Shown piece after piece: positions 47,208 to 56,532 of a stretch of 64,000 nt of DNA (the stretch's first letter is position 1; every line of letters starts with the position of its first letter). The position numbers were made by a program, and so were the translations under genes. The stretch lies in assembly GCF_000152725.1 (NCBI RefSeq), contig NZ_AAMO01000009.1, positions 1-64,000 on the forward strand, read 5' to 3'. This stretch comes from Pseudooceanicola batsensis HTCC2597 (GTDB lineage: Bacteria; Pseudomonadota; Alphaproteobacteria; Rhodobacterales; Rhodobacteraceae). Under the pieces are notes generated by a model. That model was not told where the DNA came from, made no database searches, and worked only from the letters and a program-made list of their open reading frames with translations.

Positions 47208-49182
47208 CGCTGCTGCTCCTTTCCGCGCTCACGAGCTGCGATTGTTCGGGGGACTTCCGAGGGGTGAAAGTGTATTCTGCCGGGTCGAACCTTCGGGTCA
47301 GCGCCCAGTAGTCGACCAGTCGCCAGGGCGACGTGATCGTGACCCTGTTCTTGTCGTTCTTGTACCAGCTGTTCACCCCGGGATGCGACCAGACCATGTT
47401 CTTGCAGGCTTCGTCGACGCGGTCGTTGTAGCGATCGTGAACGTCCTGACGGACCTCAACAGAAGCTTGGTCCCGTTCGATCGTCTCGCGCATCGCCTGC
47501 AGGATGTACTTGACCTGGCATTCGATGTGGAAAATCGCGCTGCCGCCATGTGCCAAGCCGGTATTTGGCCCCAAGGTCATGAACAGGTTGGGAAAATTCG
47601 GAGCCGCTATGCCAAGGTAGGCGCGCGGGTCCTCTCCCGCCCATTGATCGGAAAGTTGGCGCTCGCCGCGCCCGGCGACCTCGAGCGGCCACAGGACCCG
47701 CGTGGCGTTGAAGCCGGTGGCCAGGATCAGGACATCGGCGGCGTGCGTCACGCCATCCGAGGTCTCGACACCCTCCGGCACCACCCGGCTGATCGCGGTG
47801 TCGATCAGATCCACATTGCCGCGCAACACCGTCTTGTACCAGTTGTTGTCGCGTAGCATCCGTTTGCCGTAGGGCGGATAGCTGGGCACGCATTTGCGGA
47901 TCAGTTCTTCGTCGCCGTTCAACTGCTCCTTGATGTAGTTGACCAGCATTTCCCGCATCGCGTGGTTTTCGCGGTTCAGAGAGATGTCGGGCTGGGGCCA
48001 GTCCGGATCCATCTTGAGGGTGCTGTGGAAGCCGTCGGAGGAGGCCCAGAACATCAGGAACCGCTGCCATTCCGCGAACAGCGGAACGTTGGCCAGCGCC
48101 CACATCTGCCCCTCGGAGACCGTCTTGTGGTAGAGGGGGTTGTACCCGGCCCAATGCGGCGACCTCTGGAAGATGCTGAGATGCCGGACCTTGCCGGCGA
48201 TGGCGGGTCCGGCCTGCATGCCGCTGGCCCCGGTGCCGATCATCGCCACACGCTTGCCGGCGAGCTCGACCTCGTGGTCCCACTCCGCGGTGTGAAACTT
48301 TGCGCCCCGGAAGTCGTCCAGCCCGGCGATATCGGGATAGGCCGGGCGATTCAGTATGCCGACCGCGGTGATGACGAACCGGCTATCGTGCAGGGAAGTT
48401 CTGCCATCCCTGTGGCGCAGGCGTGACTGCCAACGGGCCGAAGCCTCGTCCCAGGCCATGGATTCCACTTCGACCCCGAAGCGGATGTGATCGCGGATCC
48501 CGTAGTCACGCACCGTTTCGAGGATATAGTTCAGGATCTCGTCCCGTTTCGAGAAGTAGCGGGACCAGTCCGCCTTGGGCTTGAACGAGTAGGAATAGAT
48601 GTGGTTCGCGGTATCGACGCCGCAGTCCGGATAGTCGTTTTCCAGCCAGGTGCCGCCGATGTCGTCGTTCTTCTCGACGATTTCGTAGGGGATGCCGGCC
48701 TCCTGCAGGCGGACCGCGGCACAGATGCCGGACAGCCCCGCACCGATGACCAGGACCTTGTGGTCCTCCAGCCTCTGCTCGGAGGGTCGGGTCCGCCACT
48801 GCAGACGACGCGTGTCGGTCTCTGCAAGGCCCAGTTCTTCAACGACAAGAGGCTGGTATTCTTCGGGAACCTCCTGCCCGGTGGCCAAGGTCATCATCTC
48901 TTGCATGAGCGCACGCGGCGGTTCGCGCGGCGGGAAGTCCCCCGTGACGTCCAGATGCTGGAGGGTCTGGACCAGGCGGTCGATGATTTCTGCACGCAAC
49001 TCATCGGGCAGGGACTGCATGTAGTCCCAGGCTCCGTCGATATGAGGGGCCGCCTTTTCCAGCAGGCTCGTGTCGCCGCTGAGATGCGTGGTGACGAGCA
49101 GGGTCGTCAGGATCTCGGCTTCTGCCAATGCTGACCGGAGGGCCGCTTCGTCCTCGATGGATCTGGACGTCAGGTTCTTCAT
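47200..49182 (-). CDS. Baeyer-Villiger monooxygenase 1 (4-hydroxyacetophenone monooxygenase type)
   Basis: A 660-residue flavin monooxygenase. After an N-terminal ~135-residue helical extension typical of HAPMO-type enzymes come the FAD motif VIGAGLSG (147-152), GGTWLENDYPDCGVD (176-190), the BVMO fingerprint FRGAKFHTAEWD (291-302, His297 present) and the NADPH motif GTGASG (316-321). It should insert oxygen next to a carbonyl to make an ester or lactone. Start ATG 49182 has AGGGGG upstream; longer open frame beyond is non-coding. Coupled with the hydrolase. Substrate unknown. Confidence 0.92.
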   Translation of the reverse strand: MKNLTSRSIEDEAALRSALAEAEILTTLLVTTHLSGDTSLLEKAAPHIDGAWDYMQSLPDELRAEIIDRLVQTLQHLDVTGDFPPREPPRALMQEMMTLATGQEVPEEYQPLVVEELGLAETDTRRLQWRTRPSEQRLEDHKVLVIGAGLSGICAAVRLQEAGIPYEIVEKNDDIGGTWLENDYPDCGVDTANHIYSYSFKPKADWSRYFSKRDEILNYILETVRDYGIRDHIRFGVEVESMAWDEASARWQSRLRHRDGRTSLHDSRFVITAVGILNRPAYPDIAGLDDFRGAKFHTAEWDHEVELAGKRVAMIGTGASGMQAGPAIAGKVRHLSIFQRSPHWAGYNPLYHKTVSEGQMWALANVPLFAEWQRFLMFWASSDGFHSTLKMDPDWPQPDISLNRENHAMREMLVNYIKEQLNGDEELIRKCVPSYPPYGKRMLRDNNWYKTVLRGNVDLIDTAISRVVPEGVETSDGVTHAADVLILATGFNATRVLWPLEVAGRGERQLSDQWAGEDPRAYLGIAAPNFPNLFMTLGPNTGLAHGGSAIFHIECQVKYILQAMRETIERDQASVEVRQDVHDRYNDRVDEACKNMVWSHPGVNSWYKNDKNRVTITSPWRLVDYWALTRRFDPAEYTFTPRKSPEQSQLVSAERSSSDD

Positions 49183-49425
49183 AGGTACCCCCTGCCTGAG
49201 TGCTGTTGACCCTGCAGTTGGTACGGACGATCCGGCCGTGCCGGAACAGATCTCACGGCAATGGCGCCTATCTTGAAAATTGATGCCCCGGCCGTCCGGT
49301 TCAGACCTATCGGTGATACCCGCCATAAAAGGGTGGCGACTACCGCTGCACCGCGTGCCGGATAGAGTGCCCGGCAACAAGAGCTTTGCCGAACCGTTCA
49401 GGCATTGCGGGAGAGAGGGACGAAG
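49183..49425. promoter_or_regulatory. Divergent promoter region BVMO 1 / SDR 1
   Basis: 243 bases between the BVMO-hydrolase operon (-) and the SDR-transport operon (+). Contains CGCCA-TAAAAGGG-TGGCG (about 49331-49348), a 5-bp inverted repeat that may be an operator. An AT-rich patch TTGAAAATTGATG lies near 49273. No promoter was assigned with confidence. Confidence 0.45.
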
Positions 49426-50217
49426 ATGAACGACGGCAGTCTGTTCGACATCCGGGGTCAGAGCGCCGTGGTCACCGGAGCCGCCAACGGGATCGGCCGC
49501 GCCATGGCTGAGATCCTGCTGGCAAATGGCGCCGATGTCACGATGGTCGATATCGACGATGCCGTGGTCGCCCTGGCCCGGGAGCACGATGGGCGCTCGG
49601 GGAAGGCCAGGGGCGTGGTTGCCGATGTCACGGACACCGCGGAACTGGGCGAAGTGATGGCGCAGGCGCACGCCTGGCAGGGCAGACTGGACATCGTCTG
49701 CGCCAATGCGGGCAAGGGGTCCGGGGCCGGGCCCCTGCATCCGGCCGGAGAGCTGGCGGCGGTGTCGCCGGAGGAATGGTCGGGCATCGTCAATCTGAAC
49801 CTGACCAGCGTCTTCCACACCATCCAGCTTGCGGCGAAATACATGCGCCCGCAAAAGTCGGGCCGCATCATCGTCACCTCGTCGGTCGCCGGCCTGCGCG
49901 GCGAAACCATGGTAGGTTACGCCTATGCTGCGACCAAGGCGGCGACGGCAAATCTCGTGCGGCAATCCGCCGTGGAGTTGTCTCGGCACAACGTGTTGAT
50001 CAATGCCATCGCGCCGGGTCCGATCCGCACCGACATTGGCAACGGCCGCCTACGCGAAGCCGAGGTCGAGCGGGCCTTCGCGGCCCGTACTCCGCTCGGC
50101 CGGATAGGCGAGCCAGAAGAAATCAAGGGGGTGACCCTGCTGCTTGCGTCTGCAGCGTCCAGCTACATCACCGGAACGGTCATCCCGGTCGACGGCGGCT
50201 GCAACGCCTGCGGGTGA
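49426..50217 (+). CDS. Short-chain dehydrogenase/reductase 1
   Basis: A 263-residue classical SDR: cofactor motif TGAANGIG (residues 18-25), CANAG, catalytic Ser in TSSVAG and the YxxxK in YAYAATK, then C-terminal TGTVIPVDGG. Asp at the end of beta-2 (MVDIDD) favours NAD(H). I start at ATG 49426 because GAGAGGGA precedes it. First gene of a six-gene operon with SDR 2 and the LivGFHM-type transporter. Likely oxidises an alcohol to the ketone used by the BVMOs; direction and substrate are inferred. Confidence 0.92.
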   Translation: MNDGSLFDIRGQSAVVTGAANGIGRAMAEILLANGADVTMVDIDDAVVALAREHDGRSGKARGVVADVTDTAELGEVMAQAHAWQGRLDIVCANAGKGSGAGPLHPAGELAAVSPEEWSGIVNLNLTSVFHTIQLAAKYMRPQKSGRIIVTSSVAGLRGETMVGYAYAATKAATANLVRQSAVELSRHNVLINAIAPGPIRTDIGNGRLREAEVERAFAARTPLGRIGEPEEIKGVTLLLASAASSYITGTVIPVDGGCNACG

Positions 50218-50226
50218 GGGTGAATT

Positions 50227-51015
50227 GTGCGAATTGGCAGCGAGCGAGTAAACGTGAAACAACTTGAGAACAGGATCGCCATCGTCACCGGTGGAGCGCA
50301 GGGGATCGGACCGGTCACAGGGGCCCGTCTGGCAGCGGAAGGTGCGAAGATCGTGCTGGCCGACGTCGCCCCGTGCGAGAAGGCGGTCGAGGCCATCCGC
50401 GGCACCGGGGGGCAGGCGACATCCGTTCGCGTCGACGTGACCGATGCCGCGCAGGTCGCAGAGATGGTGGAGCATTGCCGCCGGACCTTCGGGGCTCCGG
50501 ATATCCTGATCAACAACGCCGCCCTTGCCAGCGCCCTGGATTTCAAGCCGATCGAGGCGATCTCGAGCGAGGAATGGGCGCGCGTTTTCGATGTGAACGT
50601 GCGGGGCGTGTTCGAGTGCACCAAGGCCGTGGCGCCGGCCATGCGCGAAGGCGGTTACGGCACTATCGTCAACATGGGATCGGGAACCTTCCTGAAAGGC
50701 ATGGCGGGGCTTCCACACTACGTGGCCTCGAAGGGCGCGGTCGTCGGAATGACCCGCGCCTTTGCGCGGGAACTGGGCTCGGACGGGATCCGGGTGAACT
50801 GCGTCTCTCCGGGGCTGGTCATGACCGAGGAAATGCGCGAACACGCGACCATGGGCTCCGAAGCCGTGGCCTCGGCGCAGATCGGGAGCAGGGCAATTCC
50901 ACGAGAACAGGTGCCAGAGGACCTGGCGGGGGCAATCGTGTTTCTGTGCACCGGAAACAGCGACTTCATCACCGGACAAACCCTCGTCGTCGACGGCGGA
51001 TCTTTCTTCCATTGA
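50227..51015 (+). CDS. Short-chain dehydrogenase/reductase 2
   Basis: A 262-residue SDR with TGGAQGIG, NNAA, catalytic Ser in NMGSGTF and YxxxK in HYVASK, and C-terminal GQTLVVDGGSFFH. LADVAP after beta-2 suggests NAD(H). Start GTG 50227 is chosen for the GAGGGTGA ribosome site; GTG 50254 is the alternative. Nine bases after SDR 1. Two adjacent SDRs of different sequence suggest successive oxidations or opposite stereochemistry on one substrate. Confidence 0.9.
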   Translation: MRIGSERVNVKQLENRIAIVTGGAQGIGPVTGARLAAEGAKIVLADVAPCEKAVEAIRGTGGQATSVRVDVTDAAQVAEMVEHCRRTFGAPDILINNAALASALDFKPIEAISSEEWARVFDVNVRGVFECTKAVAPAMREGGYGTIVNMGSGTFLKGMAGLPHYVASKGAVVGMTRAFARELGSDGIRVNCVSPGLVMTEEMREHATMGSEAVASAQIGSRAIPREQVPEDLAGAIVFLCTGNSDFITGQTLVVDGGSFFH

Positions 51016-51051
51016 TCTGTGCCCCCGCCAAAACCGAGAAGAAAAAACCAC

Positions 51052-51834
51052 ATGACTCATAGAAGCGAAACAGTCCTGGATGTGCAGGACGTACATGTCG
51101 AGTTCAGCGGCATCATCGCACTGGACGGCGTGTCATTCGGTATAGCGCAGGATGAGATCCTTGGTCTGATCGGCCCGAACGGGGCAGGGAAGACCACGCT
51201 CTTCAACTGCCTGAGCCGGCTGTATCACCCGTCGCGGGGCGACATCCTGCTGGGCGGGACGTCGATTCTGCAGTGGCCCGCCCACCAGATCGCCAGGGCG
51301 GGGATCGGGCGCACGTTCCAGAATGTCGCGCTGTTCGGCGATCTGACGGTGCGTGACAACATCAGCGTCGGGATGCACGCACTGACGCGCGGCAATCTGG
51401 TCAGCGACGCGCTGCGCCTGCCGATGTCGCGCCGGACCGAGGCCCGGATCAGGACCGAGACCGAGGAACTCGCCGAACTTCTGGAGATCGCGGACGTGCT
51501 TGAAGTGACGGCCGCCAATCTGCCCTTCGGCACCCAGAAACGGGTCGAACTGGCGCGTGCGCTGGCGTCGAAGCCTCGGATCCTGCTGATGGACGAACCG
51601 GCGGGGGGGCTGAACCAGGAAGAGGTCTTCCTGCTGGGAGAGCTCATGAAACGCGTTCGAACCGAGTTCAAGACCTCGATCTTGCTGGTCGAACATCACA
51701 TGGGGCTGGTGATGTCGATCGCGGATCATGTGGTGGCGCTGAATTTCGGCAAGAAGCTGGCCGAGGGCACGCCGGCAGAAATCCAGGCACACCCGCAGGT
51801 CATCGAAGCCTATCTGGGAGGCGGCGACGCATGA
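51052..51834 (+). CDS. Branched-chain amino acid-type ABC transporter ATPase (LivG type)
   Basis: A 260-residue ABC ATPase of the HAAT family: Walker A GPNGAGKTT, the LivG-type insertion after it, signature-like LPFGTQKRVELARALAS, Walker B ILLMDEPAGGLNQEE and the H-loop VEHHMG. The canonical LSGGQ is replaced by LPFGTQ, as common in LivG proteins. Start at ATG 51052 after GAGAAGAAAA; GTG 51019 is the upstream option. HAAT importers move amino acids but also urea, aromatic acids and other catabolic substrates. Confidence 0.9.
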   Translation: MTHRSETVLDVQDVHVEFSGIIALDGVSFGIAQDEILGLIGPNGAGKTTLFNCLSRLYHPSRGDILLGGTSILQWPAHQIARAGIGRTFQNVALFGDLTVRDNISVGMHALTRGNLVSDALRLPMSRRTEARIRTETEELAELLEIADVLEVTAANLPFGTQKRVELARALASKPRILLMDEPAGGLNQEEVFLLGELMKRVRTEFKTSILLVEHHMGLVMSIADHVVALNFGKKLAEGTPAEIQAHPQVIEAYLGGGDA

Positions 51835-52544
51835 GCGCATTTCTTGAAGCCAAAGACCTGGATGCCTTCTATGGCCAGGTTCAGGCTCTGCACGGGCTGT
51901 CGTTGTCGATGGAGCGAGGCACGATCACGACGCTCCTCGGCGCGAACGGCGCGGGCAAGACGACCACGTTGCGCGCCATCTGCAACATGATCCGCACCTC
52001 CGGCACGATCAGTCTGAACGGACAGCGGATTTCGGGTCGCAGCACCGAACGCATCGTCGAGATGGGGGTCGCTCATGTGCCTCAGGGCCGCGGGACTTTC
52101 ACCACGCTGTCGGTCGATGAAAATCTGAGGCTGGGTGCCATGACGCGCACCGATCATCGCGGTATCGAGGACGATATCGAAAAGATGTTCGCGCGGTTCC
52201 CGATCCTGAAGAAGCGGCGGTCCCAACAGGCCGGGACCCTTTCCGGGGGCGAACAGCAGATGCTTGCCGTCGCCCGCGCGCTCATGCTGCGGCCCCAGCT
52301 CATGTTGCTGGACGAGCCATCGTTCGGCCTTGCGCCGCTGGTGGTGCAGGAGTTGTTCGAGATCCTGGGCCAGGTCAATCGCGACGACGGGGTCAGCATT
52401 CTGGTCGTCGAACAGAACGCACAGCTGGCGTTGAAGATCGCCACGAAGGCATACGTGATCGCCAGCGGCAGGATCGCGATGTCGGGCGCGGCAGAGGAGA
52501 TCGCGCAGGATGACGAAGTGCGCAAATCCTATCTCGGTTATTGA
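51831..52544 (+). CDS. Branched-chain amino acid-type ABC transporter ATPase (LivF type)
   Basis: A 237-residue ABC ATPase with Walker A GANGAGKTT, signature LSGGEQQMLAVARALM, Walker B LMLLDEPSFGLAP and H-loop VEQNAQ, the LivF arrangement. It overlaps the LivG-type gene by 4 bases (ATGA). Pairs with it to energise the two permeases downstream. Classic length and motifs; substrate cannot be inferred from the ATPase. Confidence 0.92.
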   Translation: MSAFLEAKDLDAFYGQVQALHGLSLSMERGTITTLLGANGAGKTTTLRAICNMIRTSGTISLNGQRISGRSTERIVEMGVAHVPQGRGTFTTLSVDENLRLGAMTRTDHRGIEDDIEKMFARFPILKKRRSQQAGTLSGGEQQMLAVARALMLRPQLMLLDEPSFGLAPLVVQELFEILGQVNRDDGVSILVVEQNAQLALKIATKAYVIASGRIAMSGAAEEIAQDDEVRKSYLGY

Positions 52545-52556
52545 GGAGGCGAGGTC

Positions 52557-53435
52557 ATGGAACTTTTGATAGGCCAAACCCTGTCCGGACTGGCAAACGG
52601 TGCCATCTACGCCTGCATCGCCCTGGCGCTGGTGATGATCTACAAGACGATCGACCACCTCAATATCGCCCAGGGCGAAATGGCGATGATCTCGACATTC
52701 TTCGCCTGGCAGTTGATGGAGTGGGGCGTCCCTTACTGGCCCGCCTTCTTCCTCACGATCTTCGTTGCCTTCTGCGGGGGTGTCGCCATCGACCGGGTTC
52801 TGTTCCGACCGTTGGCCAAGGCCCCGGTGCTGACGCACCTGGCGGGTTTCGTAGCCCTTTTCATGATCCTGAACAGCGTGGCGGGGCTTGTCTGGGACTT
52901 CACCATCAAACCGTTTCCCTATCCCTTCGGCACGTCGCCGTTCCTGGGCAGCAGCCTGATCTCGACCCATCAGGCCGCGATGATCGGCATCTCGATGGTG
53001 CTGCTGTTCCTCCTGTACCTGTTCTTCCAGTTCACGCGGATCGGGCTGGCGATGCGGGCCGCCGCGACACTGCCTGAGTCCGCCCGGCTCGTCGGGATAA
53101 GGACGGGGCGGATGGTGTCTCTGGGCTGGGGCATGGCCAGTGCGATCGGAGCGGTGGCGGGCATGTTGATCGCCCCTGTCGTCTTTCTCGAACCCAACAT
53201 GATGGCGGGCATTCTCTTGTACGGCTTCGCCGCTGCGGTTCTGGGCGGTCTGAGCAGCCCGGCCGGCGCGGTCGCCGGCGGCCTTCTCGTGGGAGTGTTC
53301 GAGAACCTGGTCGGCACCTTCGTTCCCGGCGTCGGCCACGAGATCAAGCTGCCCCTCGCGCTGGCCTTGATCATCGCCGTGCTCGCGCTCAAACCGAATG
53401 GCCTGTTCGGCCGCAAGATTACGCAAAGGGTCTGA
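52557..53435 (+). CDS. Branched-chain amino acid-type ABC permease (LivH type)
   Basis: A 292-residue permease with about eight hydrophobic helices and the LivH signature (LSGLANGAIYACIALALVMI; KTIDHLNIAQGEMAM; AAATLPESARLVGIRTGRMV). It forms the translocation pore with the LivM-type protein. GGAGG lies just upstream; 12 bases after the LivF-type gene. Confidence 0.92.
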   Translation: MELLIGQTLSGLANGAIYACIALALVMIYKTIDHLNIAQGEMAMISTFFAWQLMEWGVPYWPAFFLTIFVAFCGGVAIDRVLFRPLAKAPVLTHLAGFVALFMILNSVAGLVWDFTIKPFPYPFGTSPFLGSSLISTHQAAMIGISMVLLFLLYLFFQFTRIGLAMRAAATLPESARLVGIRTGRMVSLGWGMASAIGAVAGMLIAPVVFLEPNMMAGILLYGFAAAVLGGLSSPAGAVAGGLLVGVFENLVGTFVPGVGHEIKLPLALALIIAVLALKPNGLFGRKITQRV

Positions 53436-54452
53436 ATGATGGATATCGGCAATACTTCCACCCGAACAGATCCGTCGGCCGCGATACCGGCGCGTCCGGG
53501 TATCGGAGCGCGTTTCAACGTCATCGTGACGATTGTCCTTTTGCTGGTCCTGGTGTTCGCTCCCGCGTTCGCCAAGAATTTCTTCGTGTTCCAGATGACG
53601 CTCTGGCTGATCTACGCCATCGCCATCCTGGCTCTCAACCTCTTGACCGGCTCGAGCGGACAGGTCTCGCTCGGCCACAGCGCCTTTTACGCGATCGGCG
53701 CCTATACGGCGGCGATCCTGTTGAACGAGACGGGCCTGAACTACGTCCTGACCCTTCCGGTCGCGGCGCTGTTCGGTTTCGTCGCGGGCTTTCTGTTCGG
53801 TTTCCCTGCCTTGCGCCTCACCGGCGTCGCCCTTGCCATGGCAACCTTTGCCTTGGCCGTGGCCACGCCCGCGATAATCAAGCTGCATGTCTTCGAAGAA
53901 TGGACGGGCGGTGTTCAGGGGCTCTTTGTCGACAAGCCCCGGGCCCCCTTCGGGTTGCCGATCTCGGATGACGCGTGGCTGTATTACCTGACACTGGCGG
54001 TCGGGGTGCTGGTCTTTCTGTTCGGACTGTCGCTTCTGAATTCGCGAACGGGCCGGGCCTGCCTGGCATTGCGGGACAACCCCATCGCGGCATCCGCCAT
54101 GGGTGTGAACGTCGCCCTCTACAAGACGCTCATCTTCGGCGTGAGCGCTGCGATTGCCAGCATCGCCGGTGCGCTCAGCGCGATTGCCATCCAGTTCGTG
54201 GCGGTAGACAGTTTCACATTCCACCTCGCCATCCTGCTTTTCGTGGGGATGGTCGTGGGCGGAATAGGCTGGCTCCCGGGGTCGCTGGTCGGGGCGGCAT
54301 TCGTCGTCTTCGTCCCCAATATCGCAGACGGTATATCGCAGGGGCTGTCGGGGGCGGTCTTCGGAGGACTGTTGCTATTGGTGATCTTCGTCCTTCCGAA
54401 CGGGGCCAAGCAGATAGCCACGTGGCTTTCCGCCCAGTTCGGGGCGAAGTGA
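53436..54452 (+). CDS. Branched-chain amino acid-type ABC permease (LivM type)
   Basis: A 338-residue permease with about nine membrane helices, the LivM core LNLLTGSSGQVSLGHSAFYA, IGAYTAAILL, and the RACLALRDNPIAASAMGVNV loop. The start ATG follows the LivH stop directly. It is the last gene of the operon. No periplasmic binding protein (LivK) gene is present before or after it in the window, so the operon is incomplete as an importer here. Confidence 0.92.
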   Translation: MMDIGNTSTRTDPSAAIPARPGIGARFNVIVTIVLLLVLVFAPAFAKNFFVFQMTLWLIYAIAILALNLLTGSSGQVSLGHSAFYAIGAYTAAILLNETGLNYVLTLPVAALFGFVAGFLFGFPALRLTGVALAMATFALAVATPAIIKLHVFEEWTGGVQGLFVDKPRAPFGLPISDDAWLYYLTLAVGVLVFLFGLSLLNSRTGRACLALRDNPIAASAMGVNVALYKTLIFGVSAAIASIAGALSAIAIQFVAVDSFTFHLAILLFVGMVVGGIGWLPGSLVGAAFVVFVPNIADGISQGLSGAVFGGLLLLVIFVLPNGAKQIATWLSAQFGAK

Positions 54453-54729
54453 CCTGCACCCGCCAGCCGCGGTTCATCCCACGGTCGCGCCGGGCGGGTT
54501 TTGCGGCCAAGAACGGTTACACCGCACACCCGGGGATGCTCCGGCCCCCGACTGGTCGAAGTCGAAACCGGCACTGTCGGAGGCGCGCGGTTTCGGTGTG
54601 AGTGAAACGGAACGCTGCCCGACCGACGGGGTCCGGCACGCACACGGATGGTCCGGAAGACGATGATGCTCAAGCGGCTTCAACGCGGCCCGAGCATCAT
54701 CGGCATCTGTCGCTCCCGGAAAAGCGGCT
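54453..54729. other. Intergenic region LivM-type permease / BVMO 2
   Basis: 277 bases between converging genes. Short open frames here are Arg/Pro-rich and lack ribosome sites. Small inverted repeats are present but none looks like a strong terminator. I see nothing else in it. Confidence 0.5.
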
Positions 54730-56400
54730 TCAGCTCGCCTCTTCTTCCGCAAGCTCGGCTTCGGCCTCTGGCGATGCTTCACTGTAGAAGTCAAAACCTT
54801 CGTAGCCGTTCTGGGCGACCAACTGGCAGTCCTCGGTGTACCGGCCGAGGCCTCCGGCATACATCGGGAAGGTTCGCGGCTTGCCGGGAATGTTGGTGCC
54901 CGTGTACCACGTGTTGGCTTTCGGCATGAGGGATCGGCTCGCCAGCAGGGCGATACGGTCCAGCCATTTGTTCTCTGCCTCTTCGGTGGCTTCGACCGTG
55001 TCGAATCCGTTCGCGTCCATGTAGTCCAGAAGGTCGTTGATCCAGTTGACGTTCTGTTCGTTCAGCAGGATGAAATTGGCCAGGGCAGAGGGGCCGTTCA
55101 CCGCGGCAGTGGTGAAGAGGTTCGGAAACCCCTGGATCGCCATGCCGAGATAGGACCGTGCGCCTTCGGCCCATTTCTCTTTCAGGCTCGCGCCCTGTTT
55201 TCCCTTGATGTCGATCGACAGGAGCGCTCCTGTCAACGCATCGAACCCCGTGGCCGCGATGATCACGTCGAGCTCGATCTCCTCGCCCGCCACGATCACG
55301 CCCCTGGGCGTGATCCGCTCGATCGGCGTGCTGAGGCAATCCACCAGGGTGACGTTGTCCTTGTTGAAGACCTCATAGTAGTTCGTGTCGAGGCATGGGC
55401 GGCGGGCAAAGATCGGCTCGGACTTCGGCTTGAGCTTTTCCGCCACGTCCGGGTCCTTCACGATCTCGCCGATCTTGCCGCGCACGAAATCCGCGACGAC
55501 GTCGTTCGCTTCCTTGTACAGGAGAAGATCGGAGAAGATTCCGAGCAGGTTGTGACCGGCCGTCTTCCAGGCCTCCTCGAGCATGGCGTTCCGCTCATCG
55601 ACCGGCACGCTGAACAGCGGGCGTGACGAAGCCGGTCGGGTGCCGCCGCTAAATGTCATGCGCGTCACCTCCCGCATGGCGGGGTAATGCTTCTTGATCT
55701 GCGCGACGTATTCCGGGTCCATCTTGGCATTGCGCATCGGGAGGGAAAAGCTGGGCGTGCGCTGGAACACATGGAGATGGCTCGCCTGGTGGGCGACCAC
55801 CGAGACGATCTGAACGCCGGACGATCCGGTGCCGATCACCCCTATGCGCTTCCCATCCAGTTCGACCTTCTCATGCGGCCACCGGGCGGAGAGGTACAAC
55901 TCTCCCTGGAAGTCGTCGGCGCCGGGAATATCGACGCCTTTCGGAACGGACAACGGACCGGTCGAGAGAATGCAGTACTTGGCGTCGTAGACGTCGCCCT
56001 GCTCGGTCTCGATACGCCACCGTCTCTTTGCGTCGTCATATTCCACCGAGCTTGCGCGGGTGTCGAACTTGATATCCCTGAACAGGTCGAGCTTGCGCGC
56101 GACATAGTTGGCGTATTCGAGGATCTCGCTTTGCGAGCAGAACCGCTCGGTCCAGGTCCATTCCTGCTGAATTTCATTCGAGAACGAGTAGCTGTAGTCG
56201 ATCGTCATGACGTCGCAGCGCGCGCCGGGATAGCGGTTCCAGTACCATGTGCCGCCGACGCCGCCCCCGGCCTCGATCGCCTGGGTCTTCAAGCCCCGCT
56301 CGCGCATCTTGTGCAGCGCGTACATGCCGCCAAAGCCGGCACCTACAACCAATACGTCGATCTTCTGAACCCTGCGTTCGTCGGCTTGCGTGGACGCCAT
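54730..56400 (-). CDS. Baeyer-Villiger monooxygenase 2 (cyclohexanone monooxygenase type), altered fingerprint
   Basis: A 556-residue type I BVMO without the long N-terminal extension of BVMO 1. It has VVGAGFGG (19-24), GGTWYWNRYPGARCD (49-63) and GTGSSG (190-195). The family fingerprint FxGxxxHxxxWP appears as FQGELYLSARWP (164-175), with Leu170 in place of the conserved His (codon CTC; one change from CAC). C-terminal Ala/Glu-rich tail. Start ATG 56400 has GGAGG upstream. It probably acts on an alicyclic or steroid-like ketone, but the His loss may alter or weaken oxygenation. Convergent with the transporter operon. Confidence 0.92.
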   Translation of the reverse strand: MASTQADERRVQKIDVLVVGAGFGGMYALHKMRERGLKTQAIEAGGGVGGTWYWNRYPGARCDVMTIDYSYSFSNEIQQEWTWTERFCSQSEILEYANYVARKLDLFRDIKFDTRASSVEYDDAKRRWRIETEQGDVYDAKYCILSTGPLSVPKGVDIPGADDFQGELYLSARWPHEKVELDGKRIGVIGTGSSGVQIVSVVAHQASHLHVFQRTPSFSLPMRNAKMDPEYVAQIKKHYPAMREVTRMTFSGGTRPASSRPLFSVPVDERNAMLEEAWKTAGHNLLGIFSDLLLYKEANDVVADFVRGKIGEIVKDPDVAEKLKPKSEPIFARRPCLDTNYYEVFNKDNVTLVDCLSTPIERITPRGVIVAGEEIELDVIIAATGFDALTGALLSIDIKGKQGASLKEKWAEGARSYLGMAIQGFPNLFTTAAVNGPSALANFILLNEQNVNWINDLLDYMDANGFDTVEATEEAENKWLDRIALLASRSLMPKANTWYTGTNIPGKPRTFPMYAGGLGRYTEDCQLVAQNGYEGFDFYSEASPEAEAELAEEEAS

Positions 56401-56532
56401 GGTCTTTCCTCCCTGAAATTCCGATGTTGTCCCAAGGCTATCCCCCGGCAGAGATCCGCGTCCACGAAGTTCCCCGGACCCGCCCGACATTCACATTTGA
56501 GAATTTCCGACGCAGGAGAACCCGGTGCGAAC

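Noticed and set aside
49183-49425. Sigma-54-like TGGCGCC-TATC-TTGA motif in the BVMO 1/SDR 1 gap
   Set aside because: The -12 GC is replaced by GA and no sigma-54 activator gene is nearby.
51810-54224. 804-codon minus-strand frame opposite the ABC transporter genes
   Set aside because: Antisense shadow; ATPases and permeases on the plus strand have full motifs.
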